Positions 51,476 through 59,848 of a DNA stretch of 64,000 nt are shown one piece after another (position 1 is the stretch's first letter; every line of letters begins with the position of its first letter). The notes under the pieces were generated by a model that saw only the letters and a list, made by a program, of their open reading frames with translations, was not told the DNA's origin and ran no database searches. The translations under genes were made by a program, and so were the position numbers. This DNA comes from Actinobacteria bacterium 69-20 (GTDB taxonomy: Bacteria; Actinomycetota; Actinomycetes; Mycobacteriales; Nakamurellaceae), in contig MKSW01000003.1 in NCBI GenBank assembly GCA_001897425.1, positions 190,377-254,376 on the forward strand, in the 5' to 3' direction.

Positions 51476-51970
51476 ATGGTGGATCAGGCACGTGCCAGAC
51501 GCCTCGCCAAGCGAATCGTGGCGATCGTCGCGACCGAGTTGCAGGGGGAGGTCAAGGACCCGCGTCTGAAGATGGTGACGATCACCGCCGCCACGGTGAC
51601 GCCGGACCTGCGCGAAGCCGCCGTCTACTACACGGTTCTCGGGGATGATCAGGACAAGGCGGACACGGCAGCGGCGCTCGCCAGCGCCACGGGCGTCCTG
51701 CGCAGTGCTGTCGGGCGCCAGACCGGCATCAAGTTCACACCGATCCTCACCTTCACCCTGGACACGGTCGGCGAACAGTCCCGGCACATCGAGGCGCTGC
51801 TCGCACAGGCCCGACAGGAGGATGCCGCGGTCGCCGCACGGGCCGCCGGTGCCAGCTTTGCCGGCGACCCCGATCCTTACCGGCAGCCTCGGTCGGACGA
51901 GGATGTGGCCTTCGTCGATGATGATGTCGATAACGATGTCGATGATGATCAAGGAGTGACGCGCCGCTAG
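51476..51970 (+). CDS. rbfA: 30S ribosome-binding factor A
   Basis: 164 residues from ATG 51476. KH-like fold: RARRLAKRIVAIVATELQGEVKDPRLKMVTITAATVTPDLREAAVYYTVLG, then LRSAVGRQTGIKFTPILTFTLDTV. It binds the 5' end of 16S rRNA during cold-sensitive maturation. The last 25 residues are an Asp-rich tail encoded by short imperfect repeats of GATGTCGAT. Downstream, the usual nrnA and dinF of mycobacteria are replaced by a transporter gene. Confidence 0.94.
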   Translation: MVDQARARRLAKRIVAIVATELQGEVKDPRLKMVTITAATVTPDLREAAVYYTVLGDDQDKADTAAALASATGVLRSAVGRQTGIKFTPILTFTLDTVGEQSRHIEALLAQARQEDAAVAARAAGASFAGDPDPYRQPRSDEDVAFVDDDVDNDVDDDQGVTRR

Positions 51971-52042
51971 TCCGCGGTCCTTGCCGCGCCCCGCCGCGCG
52001 CCGACCGACCCGCATGCCAGACCCATCCGACCCCCCAGAAAC

Positions 52043-53710
52043 GTGACCCGCCCCGTGACCGCCGCCGACTCCGCGCCGCGCCAGCCGCACGCGATCGCAC
52101 ACCGCGTGCGCCGCGGCGCGCGCAGGCTGACCGCCCCGGTGCGGCGCCGGCTCGGCTGGTTCGTCTGGGGGACCGGCGCCGGTGTGTACGTACTGGCGGT
52201 GTTCCACCGCACGTCGCTGGGCGTCGCCGGTCCGCTCGCCGAACAGCGGTTCTCGCTGAACGCGGCCCAGCTCGGAACATTCGTCACGCTGCAACTCGGC
52301 GTCTATGCGCTGATGCAGGTGCCTACCGGCATCATGGTCGACCGTTTCGGGCCGCGCCGCATGCTGATCGCCGCGACCACGACCATGGGGATCGCCCAGA
52401 TCGGCTTCGCCCTGGTGCAGACGTATCCGCTGGCGCTGCTCGCCCGCGGACTGCTCGGCTGCGGCGATGCGATGACGTACATCTCCGTGCTGCGGCTGGT
52501 CGCGGCCTGGTTCCCCGCGCGCCGATACGCGGTGCTTACCGCGGTGACCGGCCTGCTCGGATCCGTCGGAAACCTGGTCGCGACGCTGCCGCTGACCGTT
52601 CTGCTCACCCACTTCGGCTGGACCGCCACGTTCATCGTGGCCGGCAGCCTGTCCCTCGGCTACGTGGTGCTGTTGCTCCGGCCCGCGATCCGCCAGCCGG
52701 CCGAGGACACACCACAGCGCGCGGCAGGTGGACGAGTCGCCGGTCACCGAGTCTGGGCTGAACTACGCCAGGCATGGAAGGTACCTGCCGGCCGTCTCGG
52801 CTTCTGGGTGCACCTGACGACCATGACGGGCCCGACCGTCTTCAGCGTCCTGTGGGGCTTCCCGTATCTGACGGAAGGGCTCCGGTACCCGGAGAACACC
52901 GCATCGACGCTGCTCCTGCTGATGGTCTTCGTGGGCATCGTCGCGAGCCTGGCCATCGGTGTGATCGTCTCGCGTCGGCCCGTCGTCCGCACGCCGGTCG
53001 CCGTCGGCGTGGCGCTCAGTTGTCTCATCGCGTGGCTGGGGCTCATCGGCTGGCCGGGCGGTCGGCCGCCGTCGGCAGTCGTCATCGTGGCGATCGTGCT
53101 GCTCGCGGTCGGCGGACCGACGAGCACCGTCGGCTTCTTCCTGGCGCGCGACTACAACCCGCGGCACCGCATCTCGACGGCGACGGGCATGGTCAACGTC
53201 GGGGGGTTCGCGGGGTCGGTGATCGGCGTCTACGTGGTCGGTCAGATCCTCGACCTGGTCGACGCGAACCAGGCGCACCACACGCTCATGGCGTTCCGCT
53301 GGGCGTTCGCCGCGATGGCGGTGCTGACCGCGGTGGGCCTGACCCGGATGGTGACCTGGTGGTTGCGCACCCGCGCCGAGGTGCTGCTCGCGACCGCCCG
53401 CGGCGAGCAGGTTCCCGTACACATCACCGCGCACCGCTGGGAACTCGTGGACACGGTCCTGTTGGCCAAGGAGGCCGAGCGCGCACGCAGCCTCGCCGCC
53501 GCGAATGGCGGCGCGGACGGCAACGGAGACGCCGGCGCAGATGCGAGCACCGATGACAGTGCCGATGACAGCGCCGATGACAGCGCAGATGGCAGTGCTC
53601 AGCCGTTGACCGCGACGGACGACGAGGCCGCCGTTCCCGCCCCGCCGGCCGATCCGGCGCATCCCGTGCGCACCACGCGCCCTGCCGCCGGAGAGGAGAC
53701 GGCCACATGA
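52043..53710 (+). CDS. MFS transporter with acidic C-terminal tail
   Basis: 555 residues from GTG 52043; no clear ribosome-binding site, and GTG 52055 is an alternative. Twelve membrane helices are predicted, with the MFS loop motif DRFGPRRMLIAATTTMG between helices 2 and 3. A 120-residue C-terminal cytosolic extension follows, containing four DDSA-type repeats and a Pro/Ala-rich end. Substrate unknown. The stop overlaps truB (ATGA), so the transporter sits inside a translation operon, an unusual partner for rbfA and truB. Confidence 0.82.
   Translation: MTRPVTAADSAPRQPHAIAHRVRRGARRLTAPVRRRLGWFVWGTGAGVYVLAVFHRTSLGVAGPLAEQRFSLNAAQLGTFVTLQLGVYALMQVPTGIMVDRFGPRRMLIAATTTMGIAQIGFALVQTYPLALLARGLLGCGDAMTYISVLRLVAAWFPARRYAVLTAVTGLLGSVGNLVATLPLTVLLTHFGWTATFIVAGSLSLGYVVLLLRPAIRQPAEDTPQRAAGGRVAGHRVWAELRQAWKVPAGRLGFWVHLTTMTGPTVFSVLWGFPYLTEGLRYPENTASTLLLLMVFVGIVASLAIGVIVSRRPVVRTPVAVGVALSCLIAWLGLIGWPGGRPPSAVVIVAIVLLAVGGPTSTVGFFLARDYNPRHRISTATGMVNVGGFAGSVIGVYVVGQILDLVDANQAHHTLMAFRWAFAAMAVLTAVGLTRMVTWWLRTRAEVLLATARGEQVPVHITAHRWELVDTVLLAKEAERARSLAAANGGADGNGDAGADASTDDSADDSADDSADGSAQPLTATDDEAAVPAPPADPAHPVRTTRPAAGEETAT
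53552..53599 (+). repeat. Four 12-bp tandem units in the MFS tail
   Basis: GATGACAGYGCM repeated three times, then GATGGCAGTGCT, encoding DDSA-DDSA-DDSA-DGSA. Confidence 0.95.
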
Positions 53711-54687
53711 CGGCGCCAGACGAACCGCGCTCCGCGCAGCCGGATGTACCGCCCGGCCTACTGCTCGTGAATAAGCCGTCCGGGGTCACGTCGCACGATG
53801 TCGTCGGGCGGGTGCGCGCCATCCTGGGCACCCGCCGCGTCGGACATGCCGGCACGCTCGACCCCATGGCAACCGGACTGCTGGTGGTCGCCGTCGGCCG
53901 CGCCACCAAACTCCTCGGCCACCTGGCACTCGCGCACAAGTCGTACAGCGCCACCATCCGGCTCGGCGCCGCCACCACCACCGACGACGCCGAGGGCGAG
54001 ATCATCGCCCGCACCGATGCCTCCGGAATCGGATATGACGCTGTTCGCGCGGTCATGGCCGCGTTCACCGGTTCGATCGACCAGGTCCCGAGCTCCGTGT
54101 CGGCGGTCAAGGTCGACGGGCGGCGCGCCTACGCCAGGGTGCGTGCGGGGGAGGAGGTTCGGCTCGCGCCGCGCCGAGTGCAGGTGAGCAGGTTCGAGGC
54201 AACGGCGCCGCCGCGCGTGCCGGATGGCGCGTCCGAGGGCGCGTTGGACGTGGACGTGATCGTCGAGTGCTCCACCGGCACGTACGTGCGTGCGCTGGCC
54301 CGGGACCTCGGTGCCGCGCTCGGCGTCGGCGGCCATCTGACGGCGCTACGCCGCCGCGTCGTCGGTCCGTTCGACGTGGCGGATGCGGTGGACATCTACC
54401 CGGACGGCGTTCCCGTGCGCGGGGAGGGCCGCCGGCCCCTGCCCGAGGGACTGGCAGCGGTGGTGCGCCAGGCAATGCTCCCGGTGTCGGTCGCGGCCCG
54501 GCGGGCCTTTCCGGCCCGAGAGGTCGATGCGGCGCAGGCCGCCGATCTTCGTCATGGGCGCCCCCTGCCCGCCGCCGGCGTCGACGGGACCTACGCCGTC
54601 TTCGACGCCGACGGTGAGCTGCTCGCGCTGGTCACCGAGACCGGCACCTCCGCTCGGCCCGTGTTCGTGTGGCAGGCGGCGGGTTGA
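53707..54687 (+). CDS. truB: tRNA pseudouridine(55) synthase
   Basis: 326 residues from ATG 53707 inside the MFS stop. The catalytic Asp52 is in GHAGTLDPMATG; KSYSATIRLGAATTTDDAEGEI and VECSTGTYVRALARDLG are the other TruB motifs. A C-terminal extension (about 230-326) replaces a canonical PUA domain, as in actinobacteria. It makes pseudouridine 55 in the T-loop of tRNAs. Downstream comes the polysaccharide cluster on the other strand. Confidence 0.95.
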   Translation: MTAPDEPRSAQPDVPPGLLLVNKPSGVTSHDVVGRVRAILGTRRVGHAGTLDPMATGLLVVAVGRATKLLGHLALAHKSYSATIRLGAATTTDDAEGEIIARTDASGIGYDAVRAVMAAFTGSIDQVPSSVSAVKVDGRRAYARVRAGEEVRLAPRRVQVSRFEATAPPRVPDGASEGALDVDVIVECSTGTYVRALARDLGAALGVGGHLTALRRRVVGPFDVADAVDIYPDGVPVRGEGRRPLPEGLAAVVRQAMLPVSVAARRAFPAREVDAAQAADLRHGRPLPAAGVDGTYAVFDADGELLALVTETGTSARPVFVWQAAG

Positions 54688-54690
54688 GCC

Positions 54691-54735
54691 GTGCGGCGCC
54701 GCTGTGCAACCCCACCGTGCAGCGCCGCGCGGCAC
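54691..54735. terminator. Imperfect hairpin between truB and the BY-kinase gene
   Basis: GTGCGGCGCCGCTG and CAGCGCCGCGCGGCAC pair imperfectly (5 bp at the loop end, then interrupted pairing) around a 15-nt loop, in the 60-bp gap between converging genes. Confidence 0.35.
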
Positions 54736-54747
54736 CCGCTGTCGTGA

Positions 54748-56190
54748 TCACGTCGCGATCTCGTCATCCAGCAATGGCTGTGCCCGCTCGTCCAGGTCTT
54801 GGTCGACGTCCGCCTCGCTCTCCGGGTCCGATGAGCTGATCCCAACTCCCTGGGGTCGGACGCTGGAGAATTCCATGGCATCCTGCGCGCGCTTGGCACC
54901 GGCGCCCTTCCGGGGCGCCATGGTGACGACGCATCCGAGCACCCGTGCGTTGGCCGATTCCAGGGCGCCGATCGCCGACGCGACGTGCGCGAGTCTCGTT
55001 CTGCCGTAGCGGACGACGACGATAGCGCCGTCGGACTGGCTGGCGGCCACGGCAGCATCGGTCACGGGGAGCAGCGGGGGCGAGTCCACGATGACGATAT
55101 CGAATCTCCTGCGCAGATCAATCAGCAGGTCGGTCATGGCCTGCGAGCCCAGGAGTTCGGCAGGGTTCGGCGGGACGAACCCGCTGGCGAGGACCAGCAT
55201 GCCCTTCGTACTGGAGGGCTGCACCGAATCGTCGAACGAGGCTTCGGCGGCGAGGACCTCGGCGAGCCCCGGCGCCCGCTTCACATCGAGGTAGTCCGCG
55301 ATCCGGGGCCGGCGTAGGTCGCCGTCGACGAGCAGCGTCTTCTTGCCGGCTTCTGCACAGATCACGGCAAGGTTTGCGGCCGTGGTGGATCTCCCTTCGC
55401 CGTAGTCCGACGACGTGACGACGACGACGCTGCCGCGTTCGGTCGCGCCTGGGAACTGCAGATTGGTCCGCAGCTTGCGAAACGCCTCGGTCCGGGCGGA
55501 TCTCGTGGTGGCGTCGATCACTACGGATCCCTTGCGGACGGCGGGGTCGTTCGCTATCCACCCGAGCACCGCCGTTCCGCCGACCGCCGAGAGCGCGGCC
55601 GCCGAGCGTGCCGTCGCATGGAGTGTCTGGCGCAGGATCGCCGCGCCCGAGCCGATCACCAGGCCGGCAAGGATGCCGACACCCAGGTCCAGGTTCTTGC
55701 GCGGCGCGATCGGTGCCGGCAGCACGGTCGGCCCCGACGTGACTTCGAGGCTGACAGTGGGGTCGATGCTCCGGATCATCTTGACGAACTGTGTCGAGAC
55801 GGAATTCGTCACCGCCGCGACATCGGAACGCGAGGCGCCCTGCACGGTCGCCGTGAGCAGGACCGTGTTCAGCGGCGACTCGCCCGAGATCGACGCCGCG
55901 ATCTGTTGGGGCGATTGATCGATATGCGTGTCGGCAGCGATCAACCTGGCGAGTCGATCGCTCGACACCAGTCGGACATAGGTGGCGACCCGTTGCTGTG
56001 CATACTGATCGCTCTGCAAGGGGCTGACGCCCGTCCCCGGCGTCGTGTTCACGAAGAACGTGACGGAGCCGGCATACGTGGGCGGTGTCGTCGCGATGAA
56101 GGCGGCGGCGGCGCTGGCGCCGACGATCACCGCGATCGCGACCATCCACCAACCCCGGGCGATCGCCCTCAGGTACTCGCTGATGCTCAT
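54748..56190 (-). CDS. Wzz/BY-kinase-like polysaccharide chain regulator
   Basis: 480 residues from ATG 56190. A Wzz domain spans two membrane helices (about 14-33 and 168-187), followed by a cytosolic P-loop domain like CpsD/Wzc tyrosine autokinases: LLVDGDLRRPRIADYL (Walker A') and VIVDSPPLLPVTDAAV (Walker B). The Walker A reads SSDYGEGRSTTAANLA, with Arg267 where BY-kinases have the catalytic Lys, and there is no Tyr in the last 85 residues. It should still organise polymer length or export, but autophosphorylation is doubtful. Last gene of an apparent GT2-flippase-kinase operon. Confidence 0.85.
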   Translation of the reverse strand: MSISEYLRAIARGWWMVAIAVIVGASAAAAFIATTPPTYAGSVTFFVNTTPGTGVSPLQSDQYAQQRVATYVRLVSSDRLARLIAADTHIDQSPQQIAASISGESPLNTVLLTATVQGASRSDVAAVTNSVSTQFVKMIRSIDPTVSLEVTSGPTVLPAPIAPRKNLDLGVGILAGLVIGSGAAILRQTLHATARSAAALSAVGGTAVLGWIANDPAVRKGSVVIDATTRSARTEAFRKLRTNLQFPGATERGSVVVVTSSDYGEGRSTTAANLAVICAEAGKKTLLVDGDLRRPRIADYLDVKRAPGLAEVLAAEASFDDSVQPSSTKGMLVLASGFVPPNPAELLGSQAMTDLLIDLRRRFDIVIVDSPPLLPVTDAAVAASQSDGAIVVVRYGRTRLAHVASAIGALESANARVLGCVVTMAPRKGAGAKRAQDAMEFSSVRPQGVGISSSDPESEADVDQDLDERAQPLLDDEIAT

Positions 56191-56262
56191 GCCGTGCCCT
56201 TCCTCGGTCGATGGCACGATCAGGGTCACGGTCGCGTGGCGGATCGGCGCTGACACCGCATT

Positions 56263-57783
56263 TTACCGTCGCGAACCGTCGACGCCCGGGCCTTTCGGCA
56301 CCTCATGTCGGCCACGATCCAGCCCCCGTTCCGCGCGCTGGGGGGCGACCGACCGCCGGATGAATCCCCAGCTGAACCGGACATCGGACCGGATCCACGG
56401 GATCGTCGCGTAGGCGAGCATGAAGCAGGCGCCCGCGATGCCCACCCCGACCAGGATCTGCGCGACCGGGGGGATCGGTAGCGTGCTCGCTGCCCAGCCA
56501 CTGATTCCGCATGGGACACCGACGCAGGCGATGATCAACGTGGCGTTGCGCAGCAGCCGCCCGGAGTCGATCCCCGTCGCGCTCGCCACGTGGACCATGG
56601 CGATGAGCCAGGCGGCGAGGGACGCGACGGTGCAGCCGATCGCTACGCCGACAGCACCCCAGGGCACACCGCCGACGATCAGCACGACAGTGATCAGGCC
56701 CGTCACCAGGCGCTGCCGGAACAGCGGCCCCGAGGCGCCTCGGGCGAGGTAGGCCCAGTACGCGATCTGCGCGACCGCGCGGAAGATGCCGCCGATGGCG
56801 AGTATCGCGACCAGCGGCGTGGCCGCAAGCCACCGCTCGCCGAACAGCACCCGAACGATCGGCTCAGCGAGGCCCGCGATGAGCGCGAACGCGCTGGCGG
56901 TGATGTAGCAGGAGACGACCTGTGCCTTCGAGAGGTAGTGCATGAACCGGGCATCGTCCTGTTGGATCCGGGACAGGATGGGCAGTGCCACGCGGGTCAG
57001 TGGGGCGTTGATCTTGTTGAGCGGCGCCAGCATCAGCTGGTAGGCCCGGCTGTACAGGCCCAACGGCACCGCCCCCCACACGGCCCCGATCACGATGTTG
57101 TCCACGTTCTTGGTCGCGTAAGAGATCGATTGCGTCCCGAGCACCCCCGTGCCGAACCGCAGGAAACGTCTGATGCTGGCGCCACGAACGGGTAGCCCCG
57201 GCCACCACTTCGTGGCCAGGAAGCACCCGATGACCGTGAGCCCCGCGAAGGCGATCTGCTGCGCGACGATCGCCCAGAAACCAGCGCCAAGAAAAGCCAA
57301 GACGATCGCTATGGCCACTGATATGGCCTGCGACAGAATTCCTACGATACCCAGCGCCTTGAAACGGAACTCCCTGGCGAGCCGCGCGCTCTGCTGCACG
57401 CTCAACCCGCTGAGCAGGAACACCCCTGACAATACCGGGACAATGGGCGTAAGGCGCGGCTCGTGGTAACCGATGACGACAAGCGGTGTCGATGCCGCCA
57501 TGATGATGCCACATGTCAGGCCCAGGGCAGTGTTCGCCCAGAATAGATTGGTCTGCTCCGCCTCACTGATGGTCGGCGCTTGTATGGCGGCCATCGAGAG
57601 CCCGAAGTCCTGAACAATCGATGCGATCCCGATCACGGCTGTCACCATTCCGACGAGACCGAAATCGGTGGGCGTGAGAAGACGCGCGAGCGCGACCACG
57701 GAAACGAATTGCACCAGCGTCTGGCCGATTTGTACCGCGAACGTCACGCCGGCGCCCTGCGCGGCGACATCCCCGAGTTTCAT
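56263..57783 (-). CDS. Wzx/MOP-type polysaccharide flippase
   Basis: 506 residues from ATG 57783, supported by a GGAGA site at good spacing and by homology starting at MKLGDVAAQGAGVTF; ATG 57804 is an alternative. It has about 12-14 membrane helices and typical segments ALARLLTPTDFGLVGMVTAVIGI and NVDNIVIGAVWGAVPLGLYSRAYQLMLAP. It would move lipid-linked oligosaccharide across the membrane. It follows the GT2 gene by 23 bp and precedes the BY-kinase by 72 bp. Confidence 0.88.
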   Translation of the reverse strand: MKLGDVAAQGAGVTFAVQIGQTLVQFVSVVALARLLTPTDFGLVGMVTAVIGIASIVQDFGLSMAAIQAPTISEAEQTNLFWANTALGLTCGIIMAASTPLVVIGYHEPRLTPIVPVLSGVFLLSGLSVQQSARLAREFRFKALGIVGILSQAISVAIAIVLAFLGAGFWAIVAQQIAFAGLTVIGCFLATKWWPGLPVRGASIRRFLRFGTGVLGTQSISYATKNVDNIVIGAVWGAVPLGLYSRAYQLMLAPLNKINAPLTRVALPILSRIQQDDARFMHYLSKAQVVSCYITASAFALIAGLAEPIVRVLFGERWLAATPLVAILAIGGIFRAVAQIAYWAYLARGASGPLFRQRLVTGLITVVLIVGGVPWGAVGVAIGCTVASLAAWLIAMVHVASATGIDSGRLLRNATLIIACVGVPCGISGWAASTLPIPPVAQILVGVGIAGACFMLAYATIPWIRSDVRFSWGFIRRSVAPQRAERGLDRGRHEVPKGPGVDGSRR

Positions 57784-57806
57784 GGTGTCTCCGAATCGGC
57801 CCATCG

Positions 57807-58820
57807 CTAGGGGAGACCGTAGGCGGCATCGGCGGAACTGGCGATGGTTCGGGCCTGCTGCGTTCGTGAATATTCGACGTACCTGTATCCCAACGCACCG
57901 AGGGTGATTCCCGCGCCGCGGACCGCCAGCCGCGCGCCGCGGGCCCGATGTCGGATGTCTCCCGTCACGAACCCGAACGCAGACCGTGCGATGCCGATGA
58001 CGATCCGCGCGGCCCCGCTCACCACGTACGTGGCGCGGATCCGCAGCCGGTCGAACCCAGGTGCCGCCATCGTCGTCTCGATCCGTGGCGTGACGTTTCC
58101 CAGGCGGAATGCCTTCTGCAGCACCCACTGTCGGCTGAGTCGAGATGCGGGAACATGGTCGATCACCACCGCTTCGTCGCACCAGAGGATGGTGCGGCCG
58201 CTGCGCACGAGCTGCTTGGTGAACAGCGTGTCCGAGCCTCCGGTGAGCCCGAACCGGTCGTCGAAGGTGATGCCGAGCGGACGGATCTGGGCCATGTCCA
58301 GGAGCAGGTTGTTGGTTGCCGCCCACCCGATAGCACTCCCCGTCGGGAGTCGGCGTCTGGCGAAGAACCGGCCCGCTTCGATCCAAGGATCAGGTGGGCG
58401 TGCGAACGCGGACACGACCGGGCCCGCGATCGCGGCCGGTTCCCGTTCCTGAAAGAGCCCGATCAGGTGGCCCAACCAACCACTCGTCGGTTGTTCGTCA
58501 TCGTCGATGAACACAAGGAGGCGGGCGTCGGCGGATTCTTGCAAGGCGCGATTGCGTGCGGCTGCGATGCCGGGTCGTGGCTCCTGTACGTATCGCAGTG
58601 TGCCGCGGCGTGCGCCGTCGGCTAATGCCGAGACTATCGGTTCTGCGTCGCCGGACGGGTCATTGTCGATGACGAGAACCGATGCCGCCGGGTAGTCTTG
58701 GCAGGCCTCCAATAATGCATCCACGGTACGCGGTAGGGTGTCATTTCGATGGTACGTGAGAACCGCGATGACCACCGGCAATCGGACCTCGTTGGGAAAC
58801 CCCGCGATATGCTGCGGCAT
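57807..58820 (-). CDS. GT2-family glycosyltransferase
   Basis: 337 residues from ATG 58820, with a GGAGG site. GT-A fold: VVIAVLTYHRNDTLPRTVDALLEA, nucleotide-sugar DxD region FIDDDEQP, then FDDRFGLTGGSDTLFTKQL holding acceptor-site residues. Resembles ExoM-type capsule or EPS transferases. C-terminal hydrophobic stretches may associate with the membrane. The sugar donor is not predictable. It is a close paralogue of the divergent gene at 58907. Confidence 0.87.
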   Translation of the reverse strand: MPQHIAGFPNEVRLPVVIAVLTYHRNDTLPRTVDALLEACQDYPAASVLVIDNDPSGDAEPIVSALADGARRGTLRYVQEPRPGIAAARNRALQESADARLLVFIDDDEQPTSGWLGHLIGLFQEREPAAIAGPVVSAFARPPDPWIEAGRFFARRRLPTGSAIGWAATNNLLLDMAQIRPLGITFDDRFGLTGGSDTLFTKQLVRSGRTILWCDEAVVIDHVPASRLSRQWVLQKAFRLGNVTPRIETTMAAPGFDRLRIRATYVVSGAARIVIGIARSAFGFVTGDIRHRARGARLAVRGAGITLGALGYRYVEYSRTQQARTIASSADAAYGLP

Positions 58821-58906
58821 TGCATACCTCCACCTTATTGCGTTATCATGGTGTCATTTCACGTACATACACGTTTGTGCTCCTCGCCAGAGGTCGGTGG
58901 TGTTTC

Positions 58907-59848
58907 GTGTCGGAGCAATCGAACGGCAGCCCGAGAATCACGGTGGCGATGGCCACCTTTCGTCGGCCCGACCTGTTGCCTGGCGCAATCGAGGCACTCT
59001 GCGGCCAGGCTGCGGACATCGATCCTCGCGCCACGATCCTCGTCATCGACAACGATCCCGATGCGGGTGCGGCGTCGGAGGTCGCTCGTTGGGCCGGGTG
59101 CGGCGTCCGGTACGTCCATGAGCCCGAACCGGGCATTTCCGCCGCGCGGAACAGGGCGCTGGCCGAATCCGCCGACGCCGACGCGCTGGTGTTCATCGAT
59201 GACGACGAACTCCCGGTCGGTGAGTGGCTCACGAACCTGGTCGCGTGCTGGTCGGCATGGGGTTGTGCCGCCGTGGCCGGACCCGTGGAGCACGAATTCT
59301 CCGGGCCGATCGATCCGTGGGTCGTCGACGTCGGCATCTTCGGGCGGCGCCGACGGTCGACGGGGACGGTGATCCGCGGCGCGGCGACGAGCAATCTGCT
59401 CTTGGACATGCAGCATCTGCGACGGCACGGCCTGGGATTCGATGCGCGCTTCGGGCTCAGTGGGGGGAGCGACACGATGCTGACCTACAGCATTTCGAAG
59501 CATGGTGGCCAGATCCGCTGGTGTGACGAAGCCGTCGTGAAGGAAGTCGTTGCGCCGCATCGGATATCACGCGGCTGGGTTCGGTTCCGGCTGGTGCGAA
59601 CGAGCAACGGGTGGGCGCGCGTTCAGGTTCTGCTCCGCGATGGCGCCGTGCGGCGAGTCGCCACGCGGGTAACGCTCGGTGCGCGGGCCGCGGCCCTGGC
59701 CGGGCGCGGCATCGGCCGATTCGCATACGGGCTCCTCGTGGCGGATTCCACCACGCGGTGCCATGGCGAGCGCGACATCCTCAATGGTGTCGGCGTCGCG
59801 CTCGGTTGCGTGGGTGTGGCGCGCTACGAGTACCGGCGCGGACGGTGA
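58907..59848 (+). CDS. GT2-family glycosyltransferase (divergent paralogue)
   Basis: 313 residues from GTG 58907; GTG 58877 is an alternative. Same layout as its neighbour: RITVAMATFRRPDLLPGAIEALCG, LVFIDDDELPVGEW and FDARFGLSGGSDTMLTYSI. The two genes diverge from an 86-bp region that is locally AT-rich, so they probably arose by inverted duplication. The last 282 bp overlap, in antisense, the 3' end of the ligase frame; codon constraint favours the glycosyltransferase there. Confidence 0.86.
   Translation: MSEQSNGSPRITVAMATFRRPDLLPGAIEALCGQAADIDPRATILVIDNDPDAGAASEVARWAGCGVRYVHEPEPGISAARNRALAESADADALVFIDDDELPVGEWLTNLVACWSAWGCAAVAGPVEHEFSGPIDPWVVDVGIFGRRRRSTGTVIRGAATSNLLLDMQHLRRHGLGFDARFGLSGGSDTMLTYSISKHGGQIRWCDEAVVKEVVAPHRISRGWVRFRLVRTSNGWARVQVLLRDGAVRRVATRVTLGARAAALAGRGIGRFAYGLLVADSTTRCHGERDILNGVGVALGCVGVARYEYRRGR

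Noticed and set aside
33874..54052. The 16-mer TATGACGCTGTTCGCG at about 33874 and again at about 54037
   Set aside because: One exact 16-bp match is expected about once by chance in 64 kb of GC-rich sequence, and the flanks differ.
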